From: Dipteronia dyeriana
Taxonomy: Eukaryota; Streptophyta; Magnoliopsida; Sapindales; Sapindaceae
DNA length: 64,000 nt
Direction: 5' to 3'
NCBI GenBank assembly: GCA_032871835.1
Contig: CM065301.1
Location: forward strand, 33,612,405 to 33,676,404
Within the stretch, counting starts at the first letter, position 1. Each line of letters begins with the position of its first letter. Both the position numbers and the translations under genes were made by a program. Positions 1 through 10,660 of this stretch are shown one piece after another. The notes beneath the pieces were generated by a model. The model ran no database searches, had not been told where the DNA came from, and was given only the letters and a program-made list of their open reading frames with translations.

Positions 1-1194
1 TTATATTTGTGGATTGCTTGGTGGATGCTTACATTCCCTTGATAGATGAAATGGTGAAAATGATTTTAGGCAATGTGTTTGCCTAACTACCCATATTAGC
101 CTAAACACATTCCTTGTCCCTATTTGTGTGCTCCAAAGCCATTTTTGAGGCCAAACACTTACCCTTCTTTTGGAACCACATTACACCATATAGCCTAAGC
201 CTAAACATAAAACACATGCCTATCCTCGTTGCCAATCTTGTTAGGTTGTGTTGCGTTGTGGTGAAAGGTGGGAAAGCTCAAAATATGAAAAGTTAGCATG
301 TATTTAGGCTATATTTGTAAATTTGCAAGGCAAAAGGCTCAAAAATGTAAAAGTGCAAAAATGTGCACTTATGAGCTTAAAGTGTAAAAAAAGAAAAAAA
401 AGAAAAAAAAGAAAAAGGGAATAAGAGTCTTTTATGAAATTGTAAAGTACTCACTAGTAGAGTACTCATGTATAGCACAAGTGTAATGAAAAGTCAAGCC
501 TAATCACAAGTGCCACGAGTGATGTGAATAGAGCTTAAGTTTTGGGTGAATCGTGTAGTGTCTTAGCAAGATTGGTGACTTTTGAATTCCATTTCCTATT
601 ATTTGTTCACCATATTTCACCCAATGACCCTATTACAATCAAAGGGAAGACCTAAATGATCTACTATGAAATCTAGATTGGGAATGTTTGTTGAAGTATG
701 ATCTTCCACATCCATGGCATTTGATTCATTTCCTAGGCTAGTGCACCAAAATAATAACGTTTCATTTCTTATTGTATGCAAGTATTTCATTCCCATGCAT
801 AACTCTATCCTTGCATACTTTTCATGAGTGTGAACTCAGGACTCCAAGAGGAAAGAAAAGAGAATGTCCAAGTGAGGTTTAGAGTCGAAGCGAATTATGC
901 TCGAGGTGTAAGAGTGAGTAGTTCCCGACATGAGAGCACTTTAGGTGTGGGATTCATGTTGTTCGAGTGTCCTGTGAGTGCCTTCGAGTTGCTTGAGAAT
1001 GTTTTGCATGTGTCTACTCTTCTTATCCACACCTCTTTGCATCTCATCATTAGTTGAAAATGAGGCTTTTGTGTTATTGTTGTTTGAATTTATTTTGTTT
1101 TTATCAAGTCTTCGTGTCGTTTGCTTGTTTGTTTTTGTTAGTGTTTTCTCTTGATTTTGCTCGAGGACGAGCAAAAGGCTAGGTTTGGGCGTGT
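1..1194 (+). mobile_element. W0: 3' internal end of a W-type LTR retrotransposon (non-coding)
   Basis: I see no credible gene here. The stretch is collinear with about 45430-46637 of W1: both have the block around 'cccttgatagatg' followed by 'ttaggcaatgtgt', a long A-rich tract (390-420 here, 45770-45870 in W1), and the closing palindrome and polypurine region before the LTR. In gypsy elements of this type this is the 3' untranslated part between the coding region and the 3' LTR. The rest of W0 lies left of the window. Short frames on either strand are not shared with W1 and are treated as chance. Confidence 0.8.
1159..1194 (+). other. Polypurine-tract region of W0 with palindrome
   Basis: A short palindrome (GCTCG AGGA CGAGC) is followed by a purine-rich run ending directly before the LTR start TGATCG. 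The same arrangement is at 46603-46637 in W1. The tract is expected to prime plus-strand DNA synthesis. Confidence 0.7.
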
Positions 1195-1393
1195 TGATCG
1201 AGCCATGATAACACTAGATTTTGAGTCCCCTTTCCTATGCTTATTGCTCAATTCTCGAGTAAAATCAAGTGTTTAATGGCTCGATTAAGTGTATTTGCAG
1301 GATTTTGTATTAGGGGCATCATATGGGAGTTATGAGTGAAGATTGGGACCCAAAAGTGCTAGAAATTGGAAACTTGGACAAAATGACAAAATA

Positions 1394-1520
1394 TGTCGCT
1401 GTTATGATTTCCGTCATGGGTGACCGCGACACACCACGCGACAACAACTTTTCTAAAGTGTCGCTTGTGATGTCGTCATGGAAGACCGCGACATGTCGTC
1501 ATGGACAACTGCGACATACA
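1394..1520. repeat. GC-rich inverted-repeat cassette in W0 LTR
   Basis: TGTCGC at 1394-1399 faces GCGACA at 1426-1431. The same pair recurs between about 1460 and 1520 together with repeats of 'cgtcatgg'. The block is much richer in GC than its flanks and lies just upstream of the TATA-like box. Comparable cassettes with other sequences occupy the same place in the X, Y and W1 LTRs. Confidence 0.6.
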
Positions 1521-1581
1521 AGGTAGCAACAGTTCGCCAGCACGCGTTTTTAGGTTGATTTATGACCTATTTTTGGACCCA

Positions 1582-1588
1582 TATAAAT
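1582..1588 (+). promoter_or_regulatory. TATA-like box of W0 LTR
   Basis: TATAAAT lies about 390 bp into the LTR and downstream of the GC-rich cassette, the expected place for the U3 promoter. No transcription evidence is available. Confidence 0.5.
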
Positions 1589-2439
1589 ACCCATCTTATA
1601 TTATTTTGAAAGAACATGAGCCACACAAACTTTTGGACTAATTCCACCCTTCCATCACCATCCTTAGACATTTGAATCCATCCATCCATCTTGGAACTTG
1701 GGAAGCAAGAAGAGGAAGCTTACAAGTCAAGGAACCTCAATGGCCAACTTTGGTTTCTCCATTCACTCTTCTTTGTTTAATTTCCTTTCCTTGATGTGTA
1801 ACTAATTTCTATGTTAGGGGATTAATGTAAACCTATTGAGCAACTCTTTGTAATCCTAGTCTAATGGTTTTTAATTAAATACTTTGGTAGTCTCTTTTAT
1901 TGGAATATATGCTCTAATTCCTTCACTTATATTCAAATGAGACCTCAATGAATGAATGTTTGTGTTAGAATTAGTTTATCTATGATGTTGAGGGATAGAT
2001 ATGGGTGACCATCCCATTTAGTCTTTAACTACAAGCTTAATAATTGAGAAAATTTCCATATGCATGACCATGCTATGTGTTATTTGGTTTAGAGTTTTTA
2101 ATTAAAAACTAATTCTAACCATTGCTCATTACATAACCGTGTGTGAGTAATTGGGAAGATTAGGCGCTTCATGAAACAAACCCTATCAATTGGATTTAAA
2201 TACTTAATTGAGACTTGTGGATTACATTGAGAAGTTTAATTAGGTTGCATTGATTCTCTAGCATTCTTTCATATGCATATTTTAGTGTGAGCTTTTGTGT
2301 TATTTAGTTTATTGTATTTTTACAAATTAGTGAATTAAAATACCAACTCAAGACAAGCATTATTCATTTAGTTTTCATGCACTTAGAATATGATTAAATT
2401 AGACTAATTAATGTTCGACTAGTAGAATCACCGATCCCA

Positions 2440-3050
2440 GTGAACGAAATTATTTTAAATTGATTAAGATAAAAAATACCGCAATCAGATGTTTTACCTC
2501 AGTTACTTCTATCAAGAGCGTCTCGTTCTTTAGGTATTCCCTGATCGGAGTTATCGAAGTGGCCCGTTCTCCTTCAATCACTCCTACCTCCAATATTTTC
2601 TCTTGATCCTCAATGCTCGGTCATTTTAGATGAACAACTGGGATGGTTTTTCACTGTATACTGATAGTATTTGAAGCCAACTTTGATAAAGTGTCTACCT
2701 TCTCATTCATCTCCCTCGGGATCTAAGTAATCTTGTACACCTTGAACCTTTCAAGCAACATCCTGGCTATCTTTAGATACGCAGCCATGTTGCTATCCTT
2801 GATCTGATATTTATCCAAGATTTGGTTTACCACTACTTACGAATTGTAGAATATTTCCAACTCATCTGCCCTTAGGGTCGTGCAAACCCTAAGTCCTGCC
2901 AAAAGTACCTTATACTAGGCCATGTTGTTTGTGGCTTTGAAATCAAACCGTATGGCACATTCTACCTCCACTTTCTGGAGTGGATATGACTATCCCAGTC
3001 CCGCAGCCGTGCGTGTTTGACGATCCATCCAAATGCAGTTTCCAAATGAA
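2440..3050 (-). pseudogene. pol: Z pol: second (archaeal-type) RNase H and linker, decayed
   Basis: Reading the minus strand from about 3047, a 'LHLDGSSN' motif is followed by a Gly-rich strand, then by 'LLAGLRV' and, near the end, a 'NMAAYL' helix and 'IPREMNEKVDTLSKLAS'. This pattern is typical of the extra RNase H of the Tat lineage of plant gypsy elements. Stops and frame changes interrupt it. A linker towards the integrase follows (about 2440-2640), but the integrase is missing because Z is cut where W0 begins. Confidence 0.75.
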
Positions 3051-3540
3051 TTCTTCTTTTTCTTTCAACATCCTGATCACCTCACTGTTAGGTTCAGCAA
3101 ACTCAGTAATCAGGTCGACTACGACTTGTCCCTTTATCACGGCTCTTGGCAGATATGCTATGTCAAATTCACTCAGTTCCACTGCCCATTTGGTCAACTT
3201 CCCAGATACTTCAGGCTTTGATAGAATTTTCTTCCGTGGGCAGTCTGTATATACCTCGATCATGAGGGCTTGAAAATATGGTTTCAGTTTTCTTGCCGCA
3301 ATCACAAGTGCCAGTGCCATTTGTTCGGTTGACAATTATCTTGTCCCAGTTGGTAGCAAAGCCTTGCTTGTGTAATATACTGGCTTTTGTACGCCCTCAT
3401 CTAGCTTGACCAACAACGACCCTGTTGCCACAGCTGTTACTAACAGGTATAGGTAGAGCATTTCTCCTTCAAGGGGTTTAGATATAATTGGTGCTCTACC
3501 TAGGTACTCATTGATCTTTCTGAATTCCTGCTTGCACTCA
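3051..3540 (-). pseudogene. pol: Z pol: reverse-transcriptase-linked RNase H, decayed
   Basis: The minus-strand translation shows the usual gypsy series: a Trp...Cys segment, then 'GEMLYLYL', 'PVYYTSKALL', an 'EQMALALVIAARKLKPYF' helix, a Thr-Asp pair, and 'KPEVSGKLTKWAVELSEFDI'. The domain removes RNA from the RNA-DNA hybrid during reverse transcription. An in-frame stop precedes 3335; from there about 130 residues stay open into the second RNase H. Confidence 0.8.
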
Positions 3541-4420
3541 TCATTCCATTCTACCTTTGCCTTTATTGATTGCCCAAAAAAAAGGCAGGCATTTATCTGT
3601 TGATTTGCTTAAGAATCGGTTCAAAAAGGCTAACCAGCCTATTAACCCCTGAGTTTCTTTCAACGACTTTGGGGACCTTATCTCCTCCAATTCCTTCACT
3701 TTTTTCAGGTTTACTTCGACTCCTCTCTGATGAACTTGAAATAATAGGAATCTTCCCGAGGGTACCCCGAACACACATTTTTTTGGATTGAGCTTCATAC
3801 CAAACCTCTGTAACATTCTGAATGTCTCCTTGAGATCTTCTGTATGTTTTTCGAACGTTGTGCTCTTTGTTAGCATGTCATCCATATACACCTTTATATT
3901 TCTTCCGATCTATCGGGCGAACATCTTATTTACCAGTCTCTGGTAGGTCACCCCGATATTCTTGAGACCAAAGGGCATAACTTTGTAGCAGCATAACCTC
4001 TGATTAGGCGTGAATGATGTTTTGTCTTCATCAGGTTCGAACATTTAGATCTTATTGTATCCCCGAGTACACATCCATGAAGCTCAATAATTCATGACCG
4101 GCTATTACATCCACTAGCTGGTCTATCTGAGGCAAGGGGAAGCTATCATTCGAACACACCATATTATTGTCAGTGAAATCAACACACATCCTCCACTGGC
4201 AATTCTTCCTTTTTACTAGTACCACGTTGGCAACCCATTTGGGGTACTTTACTTCCGTTATGGATCCTACTGCCAAGAACTTCTCCACCTCTTATTTGAT
4301 TGCGTTGCTTCTCTCAGGGTTAAATTGTCTTCTCTACTAAACAATTGGTTTCCGATTGGGGTCAACTGTTAAGTAATGAGAGATTATTTTCGGATCGATC
4401 CCAAGCATATCTTCGTATAT
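3541..4420 (-). pseudogene. pol: Z pol: gypsy reverse transcriptase, decayed
   Basis: The minus strand encodes the fingers/palm region (a 'WVANVVLVKRKN' stretch, 'WRMCVDFTDNN', 'SFPLPQIDQLVD', 'SFMDVYSGI'). The catalytic motif appears as YMDD just before 3891 and is followed by 'KLNPKKCVFGV' and 'LTGR'-like remains ('LIGWLAFLNRFL'). The order and the wording around YMDD fit the Tat lineage. Stops and at least two frame changes disable it. Frames on the opposite strand are shadows. Confidence 0.85.
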
Positions 4421-5067
4421 CTATACAAACACATATTTGTATTCGTTTAGTAAGTTAACCATTTCGTCCTGAACTTGTTTTATCAGCTGAGCCCCAAGCT
4501 TTATAGTCTTTACGAGATTATTATCATAAACTGCAACTTCCATGGTTGGTTCATCTTCCTGGCTTTTCCCATCATTCAGAGATGTCTCCTCTGGGTCCAG
4601 ATCAAACCGGGTTGGAGTTTCCACTCTAGCTTCTATCCATTTTCAAATCTCCATCTTTCTCAAAGGTGTCTATCTGCATTACCTTTGGTTATACTCTTTC
4701 CCTATACAACGCCAAATCCGTTTTTCTTACCCTTTCTTGTGAGCTTTTCATGATGCCTACTCCAGTTTCCATTGGAAATTTCACTGTCAGCGCATAGATG
4801 GCAGTCATAGCATTTGTCTTGTTCATGAAAGGTCGGCCTAGCAAGGTGTTGTGTGCCAATTCTCCACATTACAACAATAAAATCTAATAATACTGTCTTG
4901 GTGTAGGGGAAACTCTGGATCTCCACAGGTAATTTCACAATTCCTAGTTATCTTATTTATGCTTCTCCAAAGCCTCTCAATGGAACTCTAAGAGGCTGGA
5001 GGTCTTTTCCTTACAACCTGAGTTGATCGAATACCACGCTCAAGATGTCTGTTGAGCTCCCATTATG
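4421..5067 (-). pseudogene. pol: Z pol: C-terminal half of aspartic protease and linker
   Basis: Directly at 5067, reading leftwards, comes the active-site segment NGSSTDIL; its upstream Asp codon lies at the other side of Y, at about 22161. Further on are 'LPVEIQSFPYTKTVLLDF' and, in another frame, 'LLGRPFMNKTNAMTAIY', the usual end of a plant gypsy protease. An acidic linker to the reverse transcriptase follows. Several frame changes are present. Confidence 0.8.
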
Positions 5068-5106
5068 TGAAAATAACCCTTAAAACGTGTGTCTAAGGAC
5101 CTAAAC

Positions 5107-5132
5107 GGGGGGTGGGTGGGGGGGGGGGGGGG
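5107..5132 (+). repeat. G-run (G6-T-G3-T-G15)
   Basis: Three G-runs lie close together in the U5 end of the Y1 LTR, next to 'tgaatagg'. Y2 has only a five-G run at the matching place, so the run has grown or shrunk. It could form a G-quadruplex. Its length may be unreliable because polymerase slippage is common in such runs. Confidence 0.9.
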
Positions 5133-6268
5133 TGAATAGGTTTTAATCGAGTTAATTACTAAATTTTCTTGATTAGTCAATATTCAATATTCACCTAATA
5201 AACAAACATAAAACATAAAGTGTAAAAATGTGGAAATAAAAACAACACAAGATGTATATGTGGAAAACCCTCCAAACGGGTAAAAAACCACGGGCTGTTA
5301 AGTGCGCCATACTCGATCGCAAAAATCCACTATATGAGCAAAGGTTACACCCTCAAGTGATTCTGGGACTCTCACTCCCGACAACCTCAGGCCATGGCCA
5401 CCTCCACTCACCGTTCTTGGTCCAATCCCTAGTGATATCCTCTGATACACTCCTCTTGGCATGAACACCTCCTACTCTAACCCCTCGGGCCTTTTATAGT
5501 GGCACTCGACCAATTGCTTGCCAACCCACCTTTGGTTGTAAGACTGGAATTGCTTGTGCACTACACACCGGTAGTTACAAGGTTTAATTCTCACGAAGAG
5601 ATCAACAACCTATGTGAATATGGTAAAATTATTCTAAATGCAAATAATGCCAGGCAAAACACTAAATGCTTATCTACGAATTTAAGAATGTCACTAAGTA
5701 CAATTCCTAGATTTCAATGTCTAAATGAATGCTCATAAAGACTTAGCTAGATGTGAATATGCAAAACTACAATCTAGTTATCAAACAAAGCCATCTCAAC
5801 ATATGTTGTCATTAAGCATGACATGGTCAATAAATGCAATCATCAAAATGCAATCAGTATGACCTAATTAGCTAGAGGCAAATATGACCTATATGCTAGC
5901 TATCATAATACAAACCCAAATGTGTCATAAATTCAATGGATATGCAATTAATATAAGGATTTACTATTCTAAGCAAAAATGACATGTCTTGGTAAGCTAG
6001 AACAATATATGAACATTAATGGAGGTTCTACTTACCAAAAAATGAAGTCCTATGCTTTAAAAGATGCAAGCAATGCAAGATGAATATGGGTTTGGGGTTT
6101 GGAGAGTTAGTGAAACTCAAATGGAGCTTTCTCTCTTTAGACTCTTTCTATCTCTCTCTAGGGTTTTTTTTTATTCAGAGGAGTAAGTGAAGAAGAAGAG
6201 ATAAATAGGTATAAATAGTGGGGGTCGCGAGGTGATGGGAAAAGATGATATTACCCTAAAAATTACGC

Positions 6269-6425
6269 AGTGCGTGGGTCCCTACCCACGCACTCACCAA
6301 CGCACATGACCCACACATTCTTGAAGACCCGCGCATGGTCGTGCAAGTGTCCTGGCAAATACCTGATGCCGAGACTCGAAAAGTCACCCACCAAGCCAGT
6401 GCACGGGTACCCTACCCATGCACTG
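6269..6425. repeat. GC-rich palindromes in Y1 LTR
   Basis: The first hairpin (6269-6294) has a perfect 11-bp stem, AGTGCGTGGGT against ACCCACGCACT, with a 4-base loop. The second (6397-6425) pairs CAGTGCACGGGTA with TACCCATGCACTG with one mismatch. Y2 has a decayed version near 21670-21790. Nineteen bases of the first hairpin (6276-6294) are identical to part of the W1 3' LTR. Confidence 0.85.
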
Positions 6426-6800
6426 ACCCATGCAATAGAGACTACAGAGGTCTCTCTTCGTGCTACAATGAGCACACCATCGTCCACACGTGGACGTATC
6501 CAATTAAGCAACGGAGTACGAATTAAATACACACCAAACACACTTAAAACTAATAATGAAATCTTAAATACATGTAAGTGTGAGTGTGTTCAATAACAAA
6601 TGGATCTCAATATAGATGCATATAAATGAAATGTTCGTGTGTAAATCTCTTCATTAAGAATCAAGCACAAGTGAACTACCTCTTGAAGCTCACTGGGATC
6701 TTGGACGCTTGCCATTGAAAACCTAAGCTACCCATTACACATTGAATCCCAAATGTGATTTTGTCAAGAAATAAGCTAATAAAAAAATGAGGTTCTTGCA

Positions 6801-6812
6801 ATCTCCCCCTTT
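6801..6812 (-). other. Polypurine tract of Y
   Basis: On the minus strand an AAAGGGGGAGAT-type run directly abuts the TGCAAG start of the 3' LTR. The same tract sits at the same place in X2 (25114-25126). Confidence 0.8.
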
Positions 6813-7892
6813 GGCTTTTTCATGACAAAAGCACCACTAACAGAGCAAACCTCACAATATAAAAAAATAATCTAGCTATTTTCCTTGAGAGTCCATTATA
6901 CGATACAAAAAGAGATACCTAATATTCAATGTCTTCAAGGTCTTCAATCTCTTCGTAGATCATCATACCTATACACAATAGCAAGAAAGCACTTTCCAAG
7001 ACCAAATGCATGTGAGGTGAACAAAAACAAAAAGCAATTGCACTCAATAAAGCATTATAACAAATGCATGTGCAATGCTCCCTCTAAATGGGTTACTTTC
7101 CCTCAATGTAGCTAACTCCCCACAATCACCATGGATCAAAGAATAAGTATGCTATAAATGTGAGTGAGAGAGATTCAAGGGTTTTAAAAATAGAAAAGTG
7201 TGTGTGTGAAAAGGTTGCTTAGCATGTAATACAAAACACTATTAATCTCATGCATGAAAATCAATCAAAGCAACACTCAACAGGATTTCCAAATTAAGTC
7301 AAACCAATTAAAGCTCTGTTGTTATGATAAGAAAATATATATCCAAGCATTTGTGCGCAATTTTACTAAACACATCAAAAGTATATCATCTTATTTACAT
7401 TGCAAGACATATCATCAATCAACAATTTTGATGTCTAAAATAAGCAATGTATCAACATACATCATCAACAAATTTCAACTCTTATGTTTTTCTAAAATTT
7501 CCTATAATGCATGTATTTCTGTTTATCATGCAAAGGTAACTCTCAAGATGGCTTTCACTCAGTTTCAAATGAGTAGCCTTTTCCAACATTGGGCGACTTC
7601 AGGTCATATTGCCAGTAGCCCTTTTCAAGAGAGCTTAAGAATGCATATCATAGGAATCATGAACATGGAGAATAATTTGAGGTCAATCAAATGTACTAAC
7701 AAGTAGAACATTCCTCTAAAAGATAAGCATGTTCAACCAAAAATAGAAATCATGCATTATCATAAAAAGAAACCGTGCAAGGTGTTATTAAAAAAAACAT
7801 TATGTGATTATTAATCAATGTTATTCACCAAGCACACTCAAGCAATCATAAAAAGAGCATAACATAAGTCAACTTGTTGCAAATGAAAATTC
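6813..7892 (-). other. Y internal non-coding region
   Basis: About 1.1 kb lies between the gag remnant and the polypurine tract. No domain is recognisable on the element's strand. The 150-codon plus-strand frame here runs against the element and resembles nothing. A block at 7544-7632, read on the minus strand, matches 14074-14156 of X1: GGGCTAC, then AATGTTGGAAA, then TGAGTGAAAGCCATC in the same order and spacing. Confidence 0.65.
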
Positions 7893-8550
7893 ATGCAAGT
7901 TTGCCCTCTTTGCTTGACCTCCCCATATGGGGTCACAAACCGAACATATCAAGGAAAGGGGCAAGTCCCACTAGACATACCAAGTCCATTTGACCTAGTA
8001 GAATCTAAGAGAGAAATTTTAGCACAAGGGATAAGATGCATATTTTCCTTATCCAACATATGTTCCACTGCATCACTTTTAGTGGTCAAGATTTTAATCT
8101 TACTAGGATTCCTAGAATCATTCAATTTAGCCCTACTGTTCATTTTATTTTCTCTCATGCTTTTAATTCTACATCTTCTAATTTAGTTAACACAATTTGG
8201 TCGAATATAACCAATCATACCATAATAATGACAAGTAGGTATAAAAGAAGAATTCATACCATTGCATTTAGCTCTCATCGAGGCATGACCATGTCGATGA
8301 GGTTGTCTTTGAAGCACCAATTGGCTTTTCTTGGGAGCATTAGCCTGATGTTGGTGCCTTTATGGTTGAGCATGAGAATTTTACCTCAAAGGTTGATTTG
8401 GTTTTGATTGAGATCCTAGAAGGTTGAGGTTGAGCTTGACTCCTTAGAAGCATATTCAAGGTTGAGCTCTTAGATGATTAACCCACATCAAGAATCTTCT
8501 TGGGGTGTTGAGACCTAGGTAGACAAGTAGGAGCAATCTCCTTCAAAAAT
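7893..8550 (-). pseudogene. gag: Y gag: region around the second zinc knuckle, decayed
   Basis: The minus-strand reading contains CHYYGMIGYIRPNC near 8200-8240. This is the pattern of the SIRE-type second CCHC knuckle with the second Cys and the His replaced by Tyr. A Lys/Asn/Ser-rich open stretch (8158-7949) follows. In intact relatives the protease and integrase come next, but here the sequence passes into non-coding DNA. The right edge at 8550 is the X1 target site, and the upstream gag continues at 19565. Confidence 0.65.
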
Positions 8551-9297
8551 TATTAGGCTTAGTTTGTGTTGGCAATAATTCCATATCAAAATGATGTTTA
8601 CTTGTAATGATTTAGTTGTTTAGATTCATGATGATTCAAGTTCAAGGAAGAAGAAACAACAAGTCAAAGCAAGTTCTAAGTCATCAAGAGAAAGGATGCA
8701 ATATGGTTCTACAAAGGTTTTCTAAGACCTTATTTTTCTCTTACAAGGCTTATGCACACACCTACAATTCTTTCATATGTGTCCCTGCATCGTTGTGCAC
8801 CATTATAGGAACACACATACAATTCATTCATATATATCCCTGTATCGTTGTGCACCATGTATAACACATTCACACACTTGAAGATGAATGCTCATGCATT
8901 GGTATGGAAATAACATGTTTTGGAATATGTATTATTGGAAACTATCTCTATGTAGTTTTCATAATAGTGTGAATTGTGTTTGTGTGAGTATATGTTTATA
9001 TAACATAAATATTAAACTTGATTTTAGTCTTAAATCATTCTTGATTGAGTTCCAGTCATTTCGGTTACTCATACTATTGATTTCAAGTTCTAAGTCAAAA
9101 GATACTACACTTTCAACTCATGTTGCATACATTGTCTTCGTATTCATATATCGAGTCGAATTATTATTTTTTGGGTTGAGTATCTTATATGTCCATATCC
9201 GTGTGAGAGTTACGGTTCATAATCCGTAAACATATTTGAATGGTCAAAGAACGTGAAGGAAGGTTGAAGGAGAAAGAAGCAAGCAATGTCTTCTTTG

Positions 9298-9366
9298 CCG
9301 AGATGGCTCGTGGCCATCTCGGGGTAGAAGGCTTGCTGCCTCGAGATGCCCATGCCCCATCTCGGG
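9298..9366. repeat. Tandem hairpins in X1 5' LTR
   Basis: The first stem is a perfect 10 bp: CCGAGATGGC (9298-9307) with GCCATCTCGG (9313-9322). The second is formed by CGAGATG and CATCTCG around 9342-9364. They lie about 70-135 bp upstream of the TATA box. The matching region of the 3' LTR is 17751-17820. Confidence 0.85.
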
Positions 9367-9433
9367 AAGCAAGCTTGCTTGGCTTCTTCTTTCCTCTCTT
9401 GGTCATTTCACATGTCTAAGTTTCCTACTCCTT

Positions 9434-9439
9434 TATAAA
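9434..9439 (+). promoter_or_regulatory. TATA box of X1 5' LTR
   Basis: TATAAA sits in 'ctcctttataaactctttcc', a block kept in the X1 3' LTR (17888) and X4 (54968). It is the likely core promoter of the element. Confidence 0.65.
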
Positions 9440-10379
9440 CTCTTTCCCTTTCACATTTCATTCTAAGAAGAAATTTAAAACAAGTGTGCAGAAATTTTCT
9501 CTCTAAATTTTCTCACCTTCCAAACACCATAACTTCTTCATTTGAACCCCGATTTTAGTGATTCAAAGTTTTGAGTGTTCATCTATTCATTCTCCATCGT
9601 TTCTCTATAGATTTGAGTAAGTTTTGCTACTGTTTTTGGTGTCTAATCATACAAAAACGAGACTGCACCTAAATCAACTAAGGTATTGACTTTCTCTCAA
9701 AGTTTTCTTTTAAAACTTGGTCAATTGCCTGGGGTTTTCTTCTTCTACATATATTTGTATATTGTGAGTGTTTTGATTTTTGTTTTGAACACTTTTAAAG
9801 CTAGATTGAGTTTCAATTGAAATCATACATGTTGAGTTAGGTTTTGATTTTGCCTATGTTATCACATGTTTGGGATTGTATTGTGCTAGTTTTGATTCTA
9901 GGACTATTTGATGATCTTTGATTGATTGATTTTGTGAAAAATAGTTCCTCACATGTATTAGGCTCTCTTGGCCAAAATTCTCACATTATACATGTGCTTA
10001 TGTTCTTTTGAGCTATTCATGTGATATGTTGAATCTATGATTAGTAATATGCTCTAGAACTTTAGCTTAAATCTAATTGACATTGTCATATGATTTTAGC
10101 ATGTTTTTGGTTTGTGTCATTTAAACTTGATCTTGTGATTTGTTGAACATATCTTGTGATCCAATTTAGATGTATGCATGTATCTAGGCTGTGATTGTTA
10201 TTGAACATATCTTACATGATCTAGATTGTTTATACATGCATGATTAACTAGACTATATGTGATTTGTGCATTCATGCTCATGTTTAGTATTTTCCATAGA
10301 ATGTGTTGATCATAACATTTTATGTTGTGTGCTTGTTTGTGTTTTGCATTCATGATCACCTAGATGCCTTGTGAGAAGG

Positions 10380-10660
10380 AAGTCTTGACAATAGGCGTGA
10401 GACCTATGGTGTTAAGCAAGACGTCTTGGTAAGAGGTCTGAACATTGGATTGTCAAGCAAGGAAGTCTTGGCTAGGGTTGGGAGGATCCAGATAGTCAAG
10501 CAAAAAGTCTTGCTTAGAGTTGGGAGAACTCAGATAGGTGGGCAAGGAAGTCTTGACTAGAGTTGTGAAGACTTAGTTGAGCAAGAAGTCTTGCCTTGGG
10601 TCATGAGGATCCATATAAGATGAGCAAGGAAGTCTTGACAAGAGGTGTGAAGCCTCAGAT
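10380..10660 (+). repeat. Short tandem-repeat array in X1 5' LTR
   Basis: At least seven imperfect units are each marked by AAGTCTTG or a close variant, spaced 32-51 bases apart (mostly 38-44). Each unit is followed by a purine-rich 'gagttgtgaagact'-like part. The array recurs in the 3' LTR and in X2; X4 has the same design with a changed unit sequence. Confidence 0.8.

Larger units (their letters stand above)
1195..2430 (+). repeat. 3' LTR of W0, right end missing
   Basis: It starts with TGATCG, like the W1 3' LTR (46638). It contains a TATA-like box near 1582 and a U5-like part that resembles the W LTRs only loosely. The normal W LTR end (a 'tccctgtgga' block, then ...GTCA) is absent. Near 2430 the sequence passes into Z, so the LTR is truncated or recombined. 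The exact right border is uncertain by tens of bases. Confidence 0.65.
5068..6800 (-). repeat. Y 3' LTR (Y1)
   Basis: On the plus strand it begins TGAAAATAACCC and ends TTCTTGCA; on its own strand it runs TGCAAGAACC...TTATTTTCA. It is collinear throughout with 20472-22160. It contains a G-rich tract near its 3' end (5107-5132) and GC-rich palindromes at 6269-6425. The block 'GGGGGTGAATAGGTT' is also found near the ends of the X LTRs. Confidence 0.9.

Noticed and set aside
3570..3791. Frames opposite and out of frame to Z reverse transcriptase
   Set aside because: Shadows of the minus-strand reverse transcriptase, which has the recognisable motifs.
7254..7706. 150-codon frame on the plus strand
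   Set aside because: It runs against the orientation of Y, has no recognisable domain and lies over the non-coding block shared with X1 on the other strand.
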